Below are positions 20,493 through 28,581 of a stretch of 64,000 nt of DNA, piece after piece. Under the pieces are notes generated by a model. It was not told the origin of the DNA. It did not search any database and saw only the letters and a list, made by a program, of their open reading frames with translations. The first letter of the stretch is position 1. Each line of letters starts with the position of its first letter. Origin of the DNA: CAWAHD01 sp963781785 (lineage in GTDB: Bacteria; Planctomycetota; Planctomycetia; Isosphaerales; Isosphaeraceae). The stretch lies in assembly GCA_963781785.1 (NCBI GenBank), contig CAWAHD010000002.1:2976001-3040000 (forward strand). The letters are read 5' to 3'. Position numbers and translations under genes: made by a program.

Positions 20493-20777
20493 ATGGGACT
20501 CTCCAAAAGGGAAACCTGCGATAGCGCGTCGCCGGGCGTGCCCGAGACAGTCGCTCCGAATGCCGCGCCTGCTCGTCCGGTGCCTTGCAACGATGCAACG
20601 GGCCGCATCCGACCGATTACACCCGAGGACCAAGCCGAAAAGGCCCGGGCCGTAGCCGCGTTTGTCGAGACGATGCTGGCAATGCCAGATGAGGACCCTC
20701 CCGGCGCGTGGGAGGAAGCGATGCGCGATCTTGACGCGCACCGTCCTCACCGAAGGCTCTTCGAAGGTATGTATTGA
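20493..20777 (+). CDS. putative antitoxin of a PIN-domain toxin
   Basis: The ATG at 20493 is preferred over an upstream TTG at 20478. The 94-residue product has a disordered first half and a helical, acidic second half (PITPEDQAEKARAVAAFVE, MPDEDPPGAWEEAMRDLDA) ending in HRPHRRLFEGMY. It ends 2 bp before the PIN-domain gene. Order, size and spacing match a type II toxin-antitoxin operon, in which the first protein binds and neutralises the second and usually represses the promoter. I recall similar short proteins with an FEG-Y ending paired with PIN proteins in cyanobacteria and planctomycetes. No known DNA-binding motif is visible, so the assignment rests mainly on context. Confidence 0.6.
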   Translation: MGLSKRETCDSASPGVPETVAPNAAPARPVPCNDATGRIRPITPEDQAEKARAVAAFVETMLAMPDEDPPGAWEEAMRDLDAHRPHRRLFEGMY

Positions 20778-20779
20778 TC

Positions 20780-21247
20780 ATGGCGCGGTTGATCCTTTTG
20801 GACAGCGAGCCGCTGGGTCTGATAGTGCGCGATCCCGGCAAGCCGCAGGTGCAACTTCGCCTCGCTTGGCTCAACGCGGTGATGACAAATGCGGCGATCG
20901 TTGTCATTCCCGAGATCGCGCATTATGAGGTCCGCCGGGAACTTATCAGGATCCGCGCCGTCGCCACCTTGCGGCGCCTCGAATACGCCCTCGATCCCAA
21001 TAGTGGCTTTGACCATTTGACACTAACGACCGACTCGATCATCAAAGCAGCCGAGCTTTGGGCTTTTGTCCGCAAGTCCGGAGTTCCGACCGCATCGCCC
21101 GAAGCTCTTGATGCGGACGCGATTCTTGCCGGCCAGGCAGCACTCGCTGGCCAGCCTGGAGATATGGTCACCATCGCGACGACAAACCTGGCGCACTTGA
21201 ACCGTTTCCCAGGAATCGACGCCCAGACCTGGGATCAGACCAGGTAG
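20780..21247 (+). CDS. PIN-domain ribonuclease, VapC-like toxin
   Basis: The 155-residue protein begins with a hydrophobic strand and an acidic residue (LILLDSEPLGL, Asp8), has a conserved glutamate in IAHYEVRREL (Glu50), then DADAILAGQA (Asp111 and Asp113) and TTNLAHLNRF near the end. This matches the four acidic positions and the T(T/N)N motif of PIN nucleases, which cut RNA with Mg2+. The start is the ATG at 20780, 2 bp after the antitoxin-like gene; a TTG at 20774 would overlap it. PIN toxins of this type usually stop translation by cutting tRNA or rRNA; the target here is unknown. Confidence 0.8.
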   Translation: MARLILLDSEPLGLIVRDPGKPQVQLRLAWLNAVMTNAAIVVIPEIAHYEVRRELIRIRAVATLRRLEYALDPNSGFDHLTLTTDSIIKAAELWAFVRKSGVPTASPEALDADAILAGQAALAGQPGDMVTIATTNLAHLNRFPGIDAQTWDQTR

Positions 21248-21514
21248 GCATCCTGCCGGGCAGGGACGCCTGACACTCGTAAACGCAACGAAGTGCAACA
21301 GCTCGTAGCGGACCAGGCTCGGTTAAAAACGGCTAAAGCACCGCGTCCGCGCTTTTTCAAGACCAACCCGGGGAGTGCCCCGGGAAAGCGGGCAGCCCTT
21401 GTGTCCGACGCAAACTTCACGTTCGACAGGATGCGGGTCGTGATCCGACCGGGACGGAAACAGGGACACCATTGGTATCGACGGAGGTCTTCGGTTCTGT
21501 TGGCAGAAATTGTC

Positions 21515-21630
21515 ATGCCAAGAACAGCGAGGGTAGCACCTGGGGGCTTTGTCTATCACGTCCTAAACCGATCCGTCGGCAGGTTGCATATGTTGCGCAA
21601 GGAGTCCGGCTTTGAGGCGTTCGAGCGATC
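21515..21630 (+). pseudogene. N-terminal fragment of a REP-associated tyrosine transposase (RAYT, Y1_Tnp)
   Basis: The ATG at 21515 opens a frame whose first residues (MPRTARVAPGGFVYHVLNRS, then FEAFER) match the N-terminus of RAYT/IS200-like Y1 transposases, which bind REP hairpins. The similarity ends at about 21630, where repeat family A begins, so the HUH and tyrosine active-site parts are missing. A matching C-terminal fragment lies at 24451-24642. The fragment cannot be active. Confidence 0.75.
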
Positions 21631-21720
21631 CAATCGGCGACCGAGGCGACAAGCGAATTACGCGGATTCGAGCCAGCGGTCAGATTCATAGCCAAACTCA
21701 TCGCGTGCCTGTTTTCCTCC
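21630..21720. repeat. dispersed repeat family A, copy 1
   Basis: It begins CCAATCGGCGACCGAGGCGA and contains CCAGCGGTCAGATTCA and GCCAAACTCATCGCG. Further copies are at 24663-24721 (interrupted by the IS256 element and resuming at about 26147) and 26180-26229 (interrupted by the IS21 element and resuming at 28582). Both RAYT fragments are followed by this repeat. Confidence 0.8.
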
Positions 21721-22028
21721 CCGGGGACCTGTTTCCCTCCTTGGGCGTGACGACGGACGAAGCCCGAGATAGGAAGCCACAGATGAACACTGATCACAGA
21801 TGGTCAAGGCGTTTCAACCACGGAAGGCACCGACCTACACGGAAGAATCGAGTGGAGAGGCGAGAGAGGGAAACAGCGCAGAGCCATAACACAAAAAGAA
21901 CCAGTCAGGCGCCAACGGTCGGTAGGAGCCGGAATGCCGGACCTGCAGGCACCGGCAGTCTTGTCCGCAGGGGAGGTTGGTAAGGCAGATGAATGCGGGT
22001 CACAGCGCCGTGGTCAGAACAAAGTCGC

Positions 22029-22318
22029 CTTTCGCTCCGCGAAAGTTGTGCATCTGTTCCAGCGGACGCCACGAACGCAGATGAATACGGCTAACAACAA
22101 CGCCGTGGTCAGAACAAAGTCGCCTTTCGCTCCGCGAAAGTTGTGCGTTTGCTCTACCAAGAACCACGCCGATGCTCGGTAAATCCCTCCAGCCGAGTGA
22201 CGAATCGTTGAGCGACAAACACTGTTATCAGAATCATGTCGCGTACGCCTTCTTGGGAGGGAGGTCTTTCGCGGAGCGAAAGGCGACAAAAGGACGGCAT
22301 ACTTTCGCGGAGCGAAAG
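22029..22318. repeat. four REP-like palindromes
   Basis: The 17-base palindrome CTTTCGC-NNN-GCGAAAG occurs at 22029-22045, 22124-22140, 22266-22282 and 22302-22318. The loop is TCC in the first two and GGA in the last two, so the units lie in opposite orientations. Each is flanked on one side by GTCGCC or its complement GGCGAC. This is the arrangement of REP sequences grouped in a BIME-like unit. Confidence 0.85.
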
Positions 22319-22385
22319 ACGACAAACGACGTTCGCGATGCTCGGGCGGTGGGGCAGCCTGTGATCGAGAACGCGCGGCACCGAC
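22063..22385. repeat. dispersed repeat family C, copy 1 (carries REP palindromes)
   Basis: It begins CGGACGCCACGAACGCAGA and ends near GCGCGGCACCGA. It matches 24159-24448 in the same orientation, including TGCTCGGTAAATCC and GATGCTCGGGCGGTGGGGCA. The first and second palindrome of each copy are spaced identically (158 bases between centres at 22132/22274 and 24230/24372 within about one base). The copy at 24159 lacks the extra palindrome found here at 22302. Confidence 0.8.
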
Positions 22386-22417
22386 GCATACCTTTCCAGT
22401 CAAGCGCCCGTGCACCG

Positions 22418-22628
22418 CATCGGCAGAAAGGACAGGCACTGCCATGCCAGCATGCCCGGGTGAACGGGCCCAGGTCGACCGCCGCAACTAATCATATGCA
22501 AAACGGTTGGGATCGCTGGGCGCCAACAGCGTTCGGGCGGTCGCGCCCGATTTCGAGGCGGGGGGCATGCTTGAGATCGGCGACGCGGCGGGCCGGATTC
22601 GCTCGCGCTGTGCCTGCCCTTTTTTTTC
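22418..22628. repeat. dispersed repeat family B, copy 2
   Basis: Second copy of the repeat at 20195-20415, in the same orientation and directly downstream of family C copy 1. It ends in a T-rich stretch (eight T residues near 22621) where copy 1 has five. Confidence 0.8.
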
Positions 22629-22939
22629 CTGGCGAGTCTGAGTCCAACCGCTTGTGATACCCATCCGGATCCGAAGGTGATGCGACGCCGTGCTCGACGA
22701 GTTCGCTGCGCCGCTCGGTCAAATGGAAGTGCGAAAAGACTTGCGAGCCGTCGCTGTCGCCTGTTCCCAGGACGCCCTCGATGATCAAGTCCCACCTGAT
22801 CTCGCCAACGAGGATAAAATCCGGATCAGACAAAACAACGTATTGGCATCGAAATGTCAAAATCGGCTTGATTAAAAAGATGAATTACTGGATAATAGCA
22901 CCTTGATTCAGGTCACCGTGTTTCTTCTAGGGGGCATCG

Positions 22940-23125
22940 ATGCCAGCGAAATGGTATTACTCGCGTAAGGGGGAGAAGGTCGCCGGGCCGTGTTCATCTT
23001 CCGAACTCAAAAAACTGGCCGCTGCGGGACAGCTTACTCCCGACGACCTGGTCGGAAAGAACCGCATGGTGCGGCTGATCAAGGCAAGTCGTGTGAAAGG
23101 GCTGTTCGCCGCGCCCTCGGCCTGA
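22940..23125 (+). CDS. small GYF_2 (DUF4339) domain protein
   Basis: The 61-residue product is almost entirely one GYF_2 domain: WYYSRKGEKVAGP, then SSSELKKLAAAGQLTPDDLV, and ending in KASRVKGLFAAPSA. The tryptophan-tyrosine start and the LxxLAAAGQLxPDDLV helix are typical of the family, which in planctomycetes is often part of longer membrane proteins and is thought to bind proline-rich peptides. A stand-alone domain this short is less common. It is followed 78 bp later by another short gene on the same strand and may form an operon with it. Confidence 0.8.
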   Translation: MPAKWYYSRKGEKVAGPCSSSELKKLAAAGQLTPDDLVGKNRMVRLIKASRVKGLFAAPSA

Positions 23126-23203
23126 CGCGGATTGAGTGATCCCACGGCCGGTAAGCGAGAGCGGCCGGTCGACCTTCCCGATTTGGGACTCAAGAGGACA
23201 TTC

Positions 23204-23482
23204 ATGGCTACCAAGCAGCAGAGCGACTTCGATGCGGAGTCTAAGTCGATGGCGCGTCACGCGCTGAACGCCATCATCGGCAAGAACGTGATTCACTCGC
23301 TGGGGTCTCCGGTCGATATGCTCAAGGTAAAGGTGAACCCCGTCGGGGGTGAAACCTATCGGGTCAACGTCATGGTCGGCAAGGACATTTGTTCGTCGCG
23401 GGTATCTGACAGTTTCTTTCTGACCGCCGACGAGGAGGGTAACATCATCACCTGCTCGCCGCAGATCGTCCGGCTTTACTGA
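23204..23482 (+). CDS. small hypothetical protein
   Basis: The ATG at 23204 gives 92 residues beginning MATKQQSDFDAESKSMAR; AGAGGA lies a few bases upstream. A helical N-terminus (ARHALNAIIGKNVIHSLG) is followed by a beta-rich part (KVKVNPVGGETYRVNVMVG, SDSFFLTADEEGNIITCSP). There is no signal peptide or membrane segment. It may be co-transcribed with the GYF_2 gene. I do not recognise the family. Confidence 0.6.
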   Translation: MATKQQSDFDAESKSMARHALNAIIGKNVIHSLGSPVDMLKVKVNPVGGETYRVNVMVGKDICSSRVSDSFFLTADEEGNIITCSPQIVRLY

Positions 23483-23639
23483 ACTGGAAGGCTCTTGAAT
23501 TCCGGTGCGAACTGGGGATGTCGCAGCGGAGAGACGCATGGCAATTCAACCGAGTTCCACGCAGAAACCGGCGGAGTGACGCACAAGGTGCGGGCAGACG
23601 ACACCTCCCCTCCAGCAGTCTGACCCGACGAGTCTCCGC

Positions 23640-23972
23640 ATGGCCTCAGGCCGCGATCTCTTTTCTCGCATCAAAGCGGCGGCGCGGAAGCTCGCCGCCC
23701 ATTTCCGGACACCGGCCATGATCGGCACGCCGCCGTCTGCCCGGCCGATTCGGCACGACCCGGCGGCGTACGCCAGGGACTTCTCTGAGCGGTATGCCCA
23801 GGACCTCGACCTGATTGTCCCAAAGCCAATACAGGAACTGGACATCCCGGATCAGCAGTACGGACGTCCCGATCCGAACGCCGACGGCCGCTGGCGCGGT
23901 TTGTTTCCCGATCAGGGCGGCGGCGGCGGAGTGGGGACGGACAGCGGCGGACGGAAACCGGGACGCAATTGA
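23640..23972 (+). CDS. hypothetical protein with a repeat-derived C-terminus
   Basis: The frame starts with ATG (23640) and codes 110 residues: a basic helix (LFSRIKAAARKLAAHFRTP), a proline-rich middle with RHDPAAYARDFSERYAQDLDL, and a glycine-rich end. The last codons and the stop lie inside a dispersed repeat (about 23947-23980, GGACGCAATTGAATGG), which also ends the gene at 37886. The N-terminal two thirds look coherent, but no family is recognised and no clear ribosome site is seen. Confidence 0.4.
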   Translation: MASGRDLFSRIKAAARKLAAHFRTPAMIGTPPSARPIRHDPAAYARDFSERYAQDLDLIVPKPIQELDIPDQQYGRPDPNADGRWRGLFPDQGGGGGVGTDSGGRKPGRN

Positions 23973-24158
23973 ATGGCACGTTAGTAGCCGCTAAGCCCCT
24001 ACCAGTAAGCGGTTTCGTGCCTCATCACGTGAGCTATTAAGCAAATCGTATTGTTTTGGTCGCCGCTACTCAGCACGCGGTTCAACGCGCCCTGGTCGAT
24101 CGCCGACGCGGTCGTGGGTTATGGCTACGAACATCCCTTCCCAGAGTTGAGACCGCCG

Positions 24159-24448
24159 AGCGGACGCCACGAACGCAGAGGAATGCGGCTAACAACAACG
24201 CCGAGGTCAGAACAAAGTCGCCTTTCGCTCCGCGAAAGTTGTGCGTTTGCTCTAACAAGAACCACGCCGATGCTCGGTAAATCCTTCCAGCCGAGTGACG
24301 AATAACGCCTCAACAAACACAGCTATCAGAATAATGTCGTATATTGCTTATTGCGAGGGAGGTCTTTCGCGGAGCGAAAGGCGACAAAAAGACGTTCGCG
24401 ATGCTCGGGCGGTGGGGCAGCCTGTGGTCGCGAACGCGCGGCACGGAT
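24159..24448. repeat. dispersed repeat family C, copy 2, with two REP palindromes
   Basis: Same-strand copy of 22063-22385. It carries the palindrome CTTTCGC-TCC-GCGAAAG at 24222-24238 and its GGA-loop partner at 24364-24380. The RAYT C-terminal fragment starts directly after it. Confidence 0.8.
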
Positions 24449-24450
24449 GC

Positions 24451-24642
24451 GATCAAAGCACTGTAATCGCCTGGCCGGTGGAACGGCCGGCGAACTGCAC
24501 GGCTCGCGCTGGCGCTCCTTTAACCACGAAGGAATTGGACCGAGTGCGTGTGAGCATCAAACGAGGACGAACATACGGCGATGAGAAGTGGGTGCGCGAA
24601 ACGGTAAAAGATCTCGACTTGGAGCAGACCATTCGTCCTTAA
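24451..24642 (+). pseudogene. C-terminal fragment of a RAYT (Y1_Tnp) transposase
   Basis: The frame ending at 24642 reads WPVERPANCTARAGAPLTTK, ELDRVRVSIKRGRTYGDEKW and VRETVKDLDLEQTIRP, which matches the C-terminus of RAYT proteins (WPVERPxxW, LxxLRxSxxRGxPYGxExW, LxxTLRP). No start or catalytic domain remains; upstream is repeat family C. Together with the N-terminal fragment at 21515 it suggests one or two decayed RAYT genes bracketing the REP-rich region. Confidence 0.75.
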
Positions 24643-24662
24643 TGCCGCCCACGGAAAGCGAG

Positions 24663-24721
24663 CCAATCGCCGACCGAGGCGATAAGCGAATGACGCGGAT
24701 TCCATCCAGCGGTCAGATTCA
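24663..24721. repeat. dispersed repeat family A, copy 2, interrupted by IS256
   Basis: It matches 21630 onward (CCAATCGCCGACCGAGGCGA, CCAGCGGTCAGATTCA). The IS256-family element entered at CAGATTCA, and the repeat continues after it from about 26147 (TGGCCAAACTAATCGCG). Confidence 0.8.
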
Positions 24722-26138
24722 GAGCCTGTAAGAAATATTGTGTCAACGTAAGGAATCGGTTATCTCACCCTAACCTACTTACCTTACGGAGACTGTCGCA
24801 TGGACGCGATTTTGACAGGCAAGGCCGAACAGTTGGCACGCGAGATCGCCTCGCAGGCCACGACACTCGCGGAGCTGAACGGCCTCCTCAAGCTCATGAT
24901 GGGCTCGGCTCTCGAGCGCATGCTCGATACCGAAATGGACGTTCACCTCGGCCGCAAACAGTTGCCTGGGGCCGCTGAGGACCCGTTGGTGCCGGGCGTC
25001 GCGGATCCTTTTGCTGACCCGCCGTGTAAACCCCGTGCGAAGAATCGTCGCAATGGTCGTTCCGAAAAGACCGTGCAAGGCGATCTCGGCAAGATCATGA
25101 TCGCGACTCCGCGCGATCGCGATGGCACTTTCGAGCCCCAGTTGATCCTCAAACATCAACGTCGATTGACCGGGTTCGACGAGAAGATTCTCGCACTCTA
25201 TGCCAAAGGGATGACCACTCGGGATATTCAGGAAGTCGTGAAAGAACTTTATAGCGTCGATGTGTCGCCGACGCTGGTCTCGGAGATCACCGCCGACCTC
25301 GACGCGCAAGTGACCGCGTGGCGCACCCGGCAGCTCGACCCGGTCTGGCCGATCGTCTATCTCGACGGCATCGTGGTGCATGTGCGTGGTGCCAATGGTC
25401 GAGTTTCGCCTCAGACAATGTACGTGGCCCTGGGGGTGAATATACGGGGCCGCAAGGAACTTTTGGGCCTCTGGCTCGGCGAAACCGAAGGGGCCAAGTT
25501 TTGGTTGTCATGCTTGACCGATCTGAAGAATCGCGGCCTGAAGGACATCTTCATCGCCTGCATGGACGGCCTCTCAGGTTTCCCCGAGGCGCTCTGCGCA
25601 GCATACCCGGAAGCCAAGGTGCAACTGTGCATCGTGCATCTGGTGCGGGCTGCGCTGAAGTACGTGGTGGACAAAGACAGCGACCAGGTCATAGTGGACC
25701 TGAAAAAGATCTACCAGGCCCCGACGGTCACTGAAGCCGAAGAAGCGCTGGACGCTTTTGCTCAAGGTTGGGGTGAGAAATATCCGACCATCGTCAAACA
25801 GTGGCGTTTGAAGTGGCCGGACATCGCGGCTATGTTCGAGTTCCCGCCGGCGATTCGCAGGGCGATCTATACGACCAATGCCATCGAGTCGGTGAACAGC
25901 GTGATCCGCAAGTTCACGCGGAACCGCAAGCAGTACCCGAATGAGGAGTCAGCGCTGAAGCTGGTCTACATGGCGATTCACGAGGCGTCCAAGAAGTGGA
26001 CGCTGCCAATCCCCAAATGGAGAGAAGCGCTGAATCACTTCGCGATCATCTTCGAGGATCGGCTCCCGCCCCTCGCCCGAAACTGACGCACGCAAAAGTC
26101 GTTCCCACCTGCGTTGACACAAAAAGATTTACAGGCCC
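24722..26138 (+). mobile_element. IS256-family insertion sequence, complete, 1417 bp
   Basis: The left end reads GAGCCTGTAA and then TTGTGTCAACG; the right end, complemented, reads GGGCCTGTAA and TTGTGTCAACG in the same alignment over about 27 bp. The 8-bp duplication CAGATTCA flanks it at 24714-24721 and 26139-26146. One intact transposase fills the interior. Intact ends, target duplication and gene indicate a recent, possibly active insertion. Confidence 0.92.
24800..26086 (+). CDS. IS256-family (mutator type) transposase
   Basis: This 428-residue DDE transposase moves the surrounding element by cutting and joining DNA at its inverted ends. Features of the family are AKGMTTRDIQEVVKELY, the first catalytic Asp in IVYLDGIVVHV, the second in FIACMDGLSGFPEAL, the conserved QLCIVHLVRAALKYV, and the glutamate in TTNAIESVNSVIRKFTRNRK. 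The frame is complete. The ATG at 24800 has ACGGAGA upstream. It is the only gene of the element. Confidence 0.95.
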   Translation: MDAILTGKAEQLAREIASQATTLAELNGLLKLMMGSALERMLDTEMDVHLGRKQLPGAAEDPLVPGVADPFADPPCKPRAKNRRNGRSEKTVQGDLGKIMIATPRDRDGTFEPQLILKHQRRLTGFDEKILALYAKGMTTRDIQEVVKELYSVDVSPTLVSEITADLDAQVTAWRTRQLDPVWPIVYLDGIVVHVRGANGRVSPQTMYVALGVNIRGRKELLGLWLGETEGAKFWLSCLTDLKNRGLKDIFIACMDGLSGFPEALCAAYPEAKVQLCIVHLVRAALKYVVDKDSDQVIVDLKKIYQAPTVTEAEEALDAFAQGWGEKYPTIVKQWRLKWPDIAAMFEFPPAIRRAIYTTNAIESVNSVIRKFTRNRKQYPNEESALKLVYMAIHEASKKWTLPIPKWREALNHFAIIFEDRLPPLARN

Positions 26139-26179
26139 CAGATTCATGGCCAAACTAATCGCGGCAGCGTTTCCCGCCC

Positions 26180-26229
26180 CGGATTCCACCCAGCGGTCAG
26201 ATTCACAGCCAAACTAATCGCGTCCCTGT
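26180..26229. repeat. dispersed repeat family A, copy 3, interrupted by IS21
   Basis: The stretch CCAGCGGTCAGATTCACAGC followed by CAAACTAATCGCGTCCCTGT matches copies 1 and 2. The IS21 element follows at once, and the repeat resumes after it at 28582 (CCTGTTTTCC, as in copy 1). Confidence 0.75.
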
Positions 26230-26297
26230 TGTCAGGCGACACTAAAAGGATCCCCCTTCAGAGCTGTACCGATCCCCACTCCATGCATGCCTTCGTA

Positions 26298-27164
26298 TTA
26301 TCGGTTCTCTCCGCCTCTTTCCGTCTTTCGTCGACTCTCGGGTCCGGCCTCTCGTTCCGGTCGCTCCAGGTCGGTATTCGGCAACCTCGAGCGAATCAAT
26401 CCACTCTTGCGTTTCTCGCGTAGCCGAAAACTCTCTCCCGTGATCAAGAGGGTGTGGCTGTGATGCAGTAAGCGGTCCAAGATCGCAGTGGCCAACACCT
26501 CGTCCCCGAAGACCGTTCCCCACTCGGAGACCCGCTGGTTCGTCGTCACCAGCAGACTTCCCTTCTCGTAGCGGCGATTCACCAACTGGAAGAACAGGTG
26601 TGCCGCCCGTCGCTCGAAGGGTAGATATCCCAGTTCATCGATGATCAACAAGCGAGGCTTGGCGTACTCGGTCAACTTGTCCGAGAGAACCCCTTCCGAT
26701 TCGGCTTTCCCCAGAACTGCCAACAGAGCCGTGGCCGTTGTGAACCGGGCCGTGTGACCCTGCTCTACGATCTTTCGACCAAGCCCGATTGCAAGATGAG
26801 TTTTTCCTACACCGGGAGGTCCGAATATCAACACGTTTTCACCATGAGCGATAAAGTTTCCTGTCGACAACTCTCGAATTAATCGCTCGTCCACCGAAGG
26901 TTGGAACGAGAAATCAAAAGTCTCGATCGTCCGAACGCAAGGGAAGTGGGCGATCTGCATTCCCATTTGAATCCGCTTACCTTGCTTGGAGTCCACTTCA
27001 CGCCCCAAGATCCGATCAAGGAACTCGAGATAGGTCCATTTCTCCTTCGCAGCCTCGGACAACACTGCAGCGAGTGTGTCACGTAGGTGAGTTAACTGAA
27101 GCCGCTTCAGCGCCGCGGCTACTCGCTCCTCCGACGGATCAGGGAGATCAACGAGCATGTTCAT
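26298..27164 (-). CDS. istB: IS21-family helper ATPase IstB
   Basis: IstB is the AAA+ ATPase that directs IS21 transposition and target choice together with IstA. The 288-residue protein has an N-terminal helical part (LKRLQLTHLRDTLAAVLSEA), Walker A GPPGVGKTHLAIGLG, Walker B LLIIDELGYLPF, and sensor/arginine segments in LLVTTNQRVSEW. The ATG at 27164 overlaps the istA stop by 4 bases (ATGA), indicating translational coupling; the open frame further upstream reads through the end of istA in another frame. The protein is complete and slightly longer than usual through a basic C-terminal tail. Confidence 0.95.
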   Translation of the reverse strand: MNMLVDLPDPSEERVAAALKRLQLTHLRDTLAAVLSEAAKEKWTYLEFLDRILGREVDSKQGKRIQMGMQIAHFPCVRTIETFDFSFQPSVDERLIRELSTGNFIAHGENVLIFGPPGVGKTHLAIGLGRKIVEQGHTARFTTATALLAVLGKAESEGVLSDKLTEYAKPRLLIIDELGYLPFERRAAHLFFQLVNRRYEKGSLLVTTNQRVSEWGTVFGDEVLATAILDRLLHHSHTLLITGESFRLREKRKSGLIRSRLPNTDLERPEREAGPESRRKTERGGENR

Positions 27165-28400
27165 TGTCGGCCCCCTTCCACCAGCTCGGTGTACACCGAG
27201 AGCGGCCGGCACATCGGATCAACTGCCGGATTGGATGGAATCGGGGTCGACGCATTGGCCTTGGGCCGGAATAGCCCATCGAAGTGGGCCGGGTTACGGA
27301 TCAGCGCGTGGGGTTCGTGGCCTCGCGGATGCCGCGCAATGCAGGTGCCGCGCAGCCAGATTTCGACCTCCTGCTCCTTGACCACAACTTCGACGAATCT
27401 TTCGAACATGCCGATACGGCACGCTATATCGGATGGTGTCGATATCCACAAAACAATCAGCGTTGACCCGGCGTTTCAGACGGCGGGTGCGGACCGCCAG
27501 CAAGCGCGGCGGCAGGGATCGCAGAGCCTCTCGCTCATCGCGATCGAACCGCACAGCGGGCTGCTCCTTGGTCGTGCCGTGAATCCGGCGATCAGCGACC
27601 TCGACCATCCAACGCGACAGATGGCGCTGCAATTCCTCAAAGGAGGCGAACGATCGCCCGGCGAGGGCATCGTGCTTGACATAGCCTACGCCCCGCTCGA
27701 TCTTCCCTTTGGTTCGAGCGCAACGCGGACGACACGCTCTGGCTGTCAAGTCCCGGTCGCGGCAGAAGATCTCAAAGCCCGGATTCCACACTACCCGGCC
27801 GGACTGGCGGTCGTGGGAGGTGACAAGGGGCGAAGCGTTGTCGCAGAGAACTTGCTCGGTAACGCCACCGAAATGCCGGAATGCTCCGTCGAGGCCTTCG
27901 AGCCAATCATCTTGCCGTTGCGCGAGGAAGGCTCGGCAATAGAGCCGACGTGAGTATCCCAGGACCACGGTCATCAAATAGACCTTCACGGGTTCGCCGG
28001 CGATTCGCACGACCCTCTCGCCGAAGTCAATTTGGGTCTGTTGGCCAGGTGAGGTCTCGAATCGGACTGTGGCCAAGGTCTTGGCTCGTTCTTCCTGGCG
28101 AAGGGTTGCGACTGCTCGTTGCAGGGTTCGCAGCTCGAGGTGGATTCCTCGACTGGCGAGTTCCTGTTGGATAACGACGGCGTTGCTCTCCGCAACGGTA
28201 CCGAAGAGACGTTGGACTTCAATCAACGTCTTGGCGTCGAGGCGACGTGCAGCGGGGCGTTCTTGAAAACCGACTGTGGCTCCAGCGAGATAACGGCGGA
28301 CAGCCTTGCGCGAGACTTTCAACTGTCGAGCAATCCGTTTACTGCCGAGGCCTTCGTCGGAGAGCTCGTGGATCCGATCCACGACTTCCGGCTTCAGCAT
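27161..28400 (-). CDS. istA: IS21-family transposase IstA, frameshifted near its C-terminus
   Basis: IstA is the DDE recombinase of the element. The ATG at 28400 (MLKPEVVDRIHEL) has AGGAGG nine bases upstream. An HTH (LGSKRIARQLKVSRKAVRRYL) is followed by the rve catalytic core: Asp in QTQIDFGER, Asp in VLCDNASPLV and Glu in TKGKIERGVGYVK. Near 27405, after RYSVPYRHV, the frame slips by one base; the other frame continues with FVEVVVKEQEVEIWLRGT and ends at 27161 in a 4-base overlap with istB. Joined, it is about 413 residues, normal for the family. The slip removes only the C-terminal beta-barrel. Confidence 0.9.
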
Positions 28401-28581
28401 CCCGGTGTCCTCCTGCGTAGATCGCAGGCGGACATTCGTTACATCCATTTGGCCCACCTGCGTGTCATGCAGATTGACCACATCGGACCCGAACTCGTCC
28501 ATAGCCCCTCCAATCAAATGTACAGGGAGAGGGGGGTACTTTTAGTGTCGTCCGGGGGGTTCCTTTTAGTGTCGCCTGACA

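Larger units (their letters stand above)
26230..28581 (-). mobile_element. IS21-family insertion sequence, complete, 2352 bp
   Basis: Both ends begin TGTCAGGCGACACTAAAAGG when read inward (26230 rightward and 28581 leftward). Further inward at the right end a second GACACTAAAAG copy is present, as is usual for IS21 terminal multiple repeats. The 5-bp sequence CCTGT is duplicated at 26225-26229 and 28582-28586. It carries istA and istB on the minus strand. IstA has one frameshift, so activity is uncertain. Confidence 0.92.

Noticed and set aside
22029..24380. Repeated short palindromes as a possible CRISPR array
   Set aside because: Spacing is irregular, the copies occur in both orientations, and no cas gene is near; REP elements fit better.
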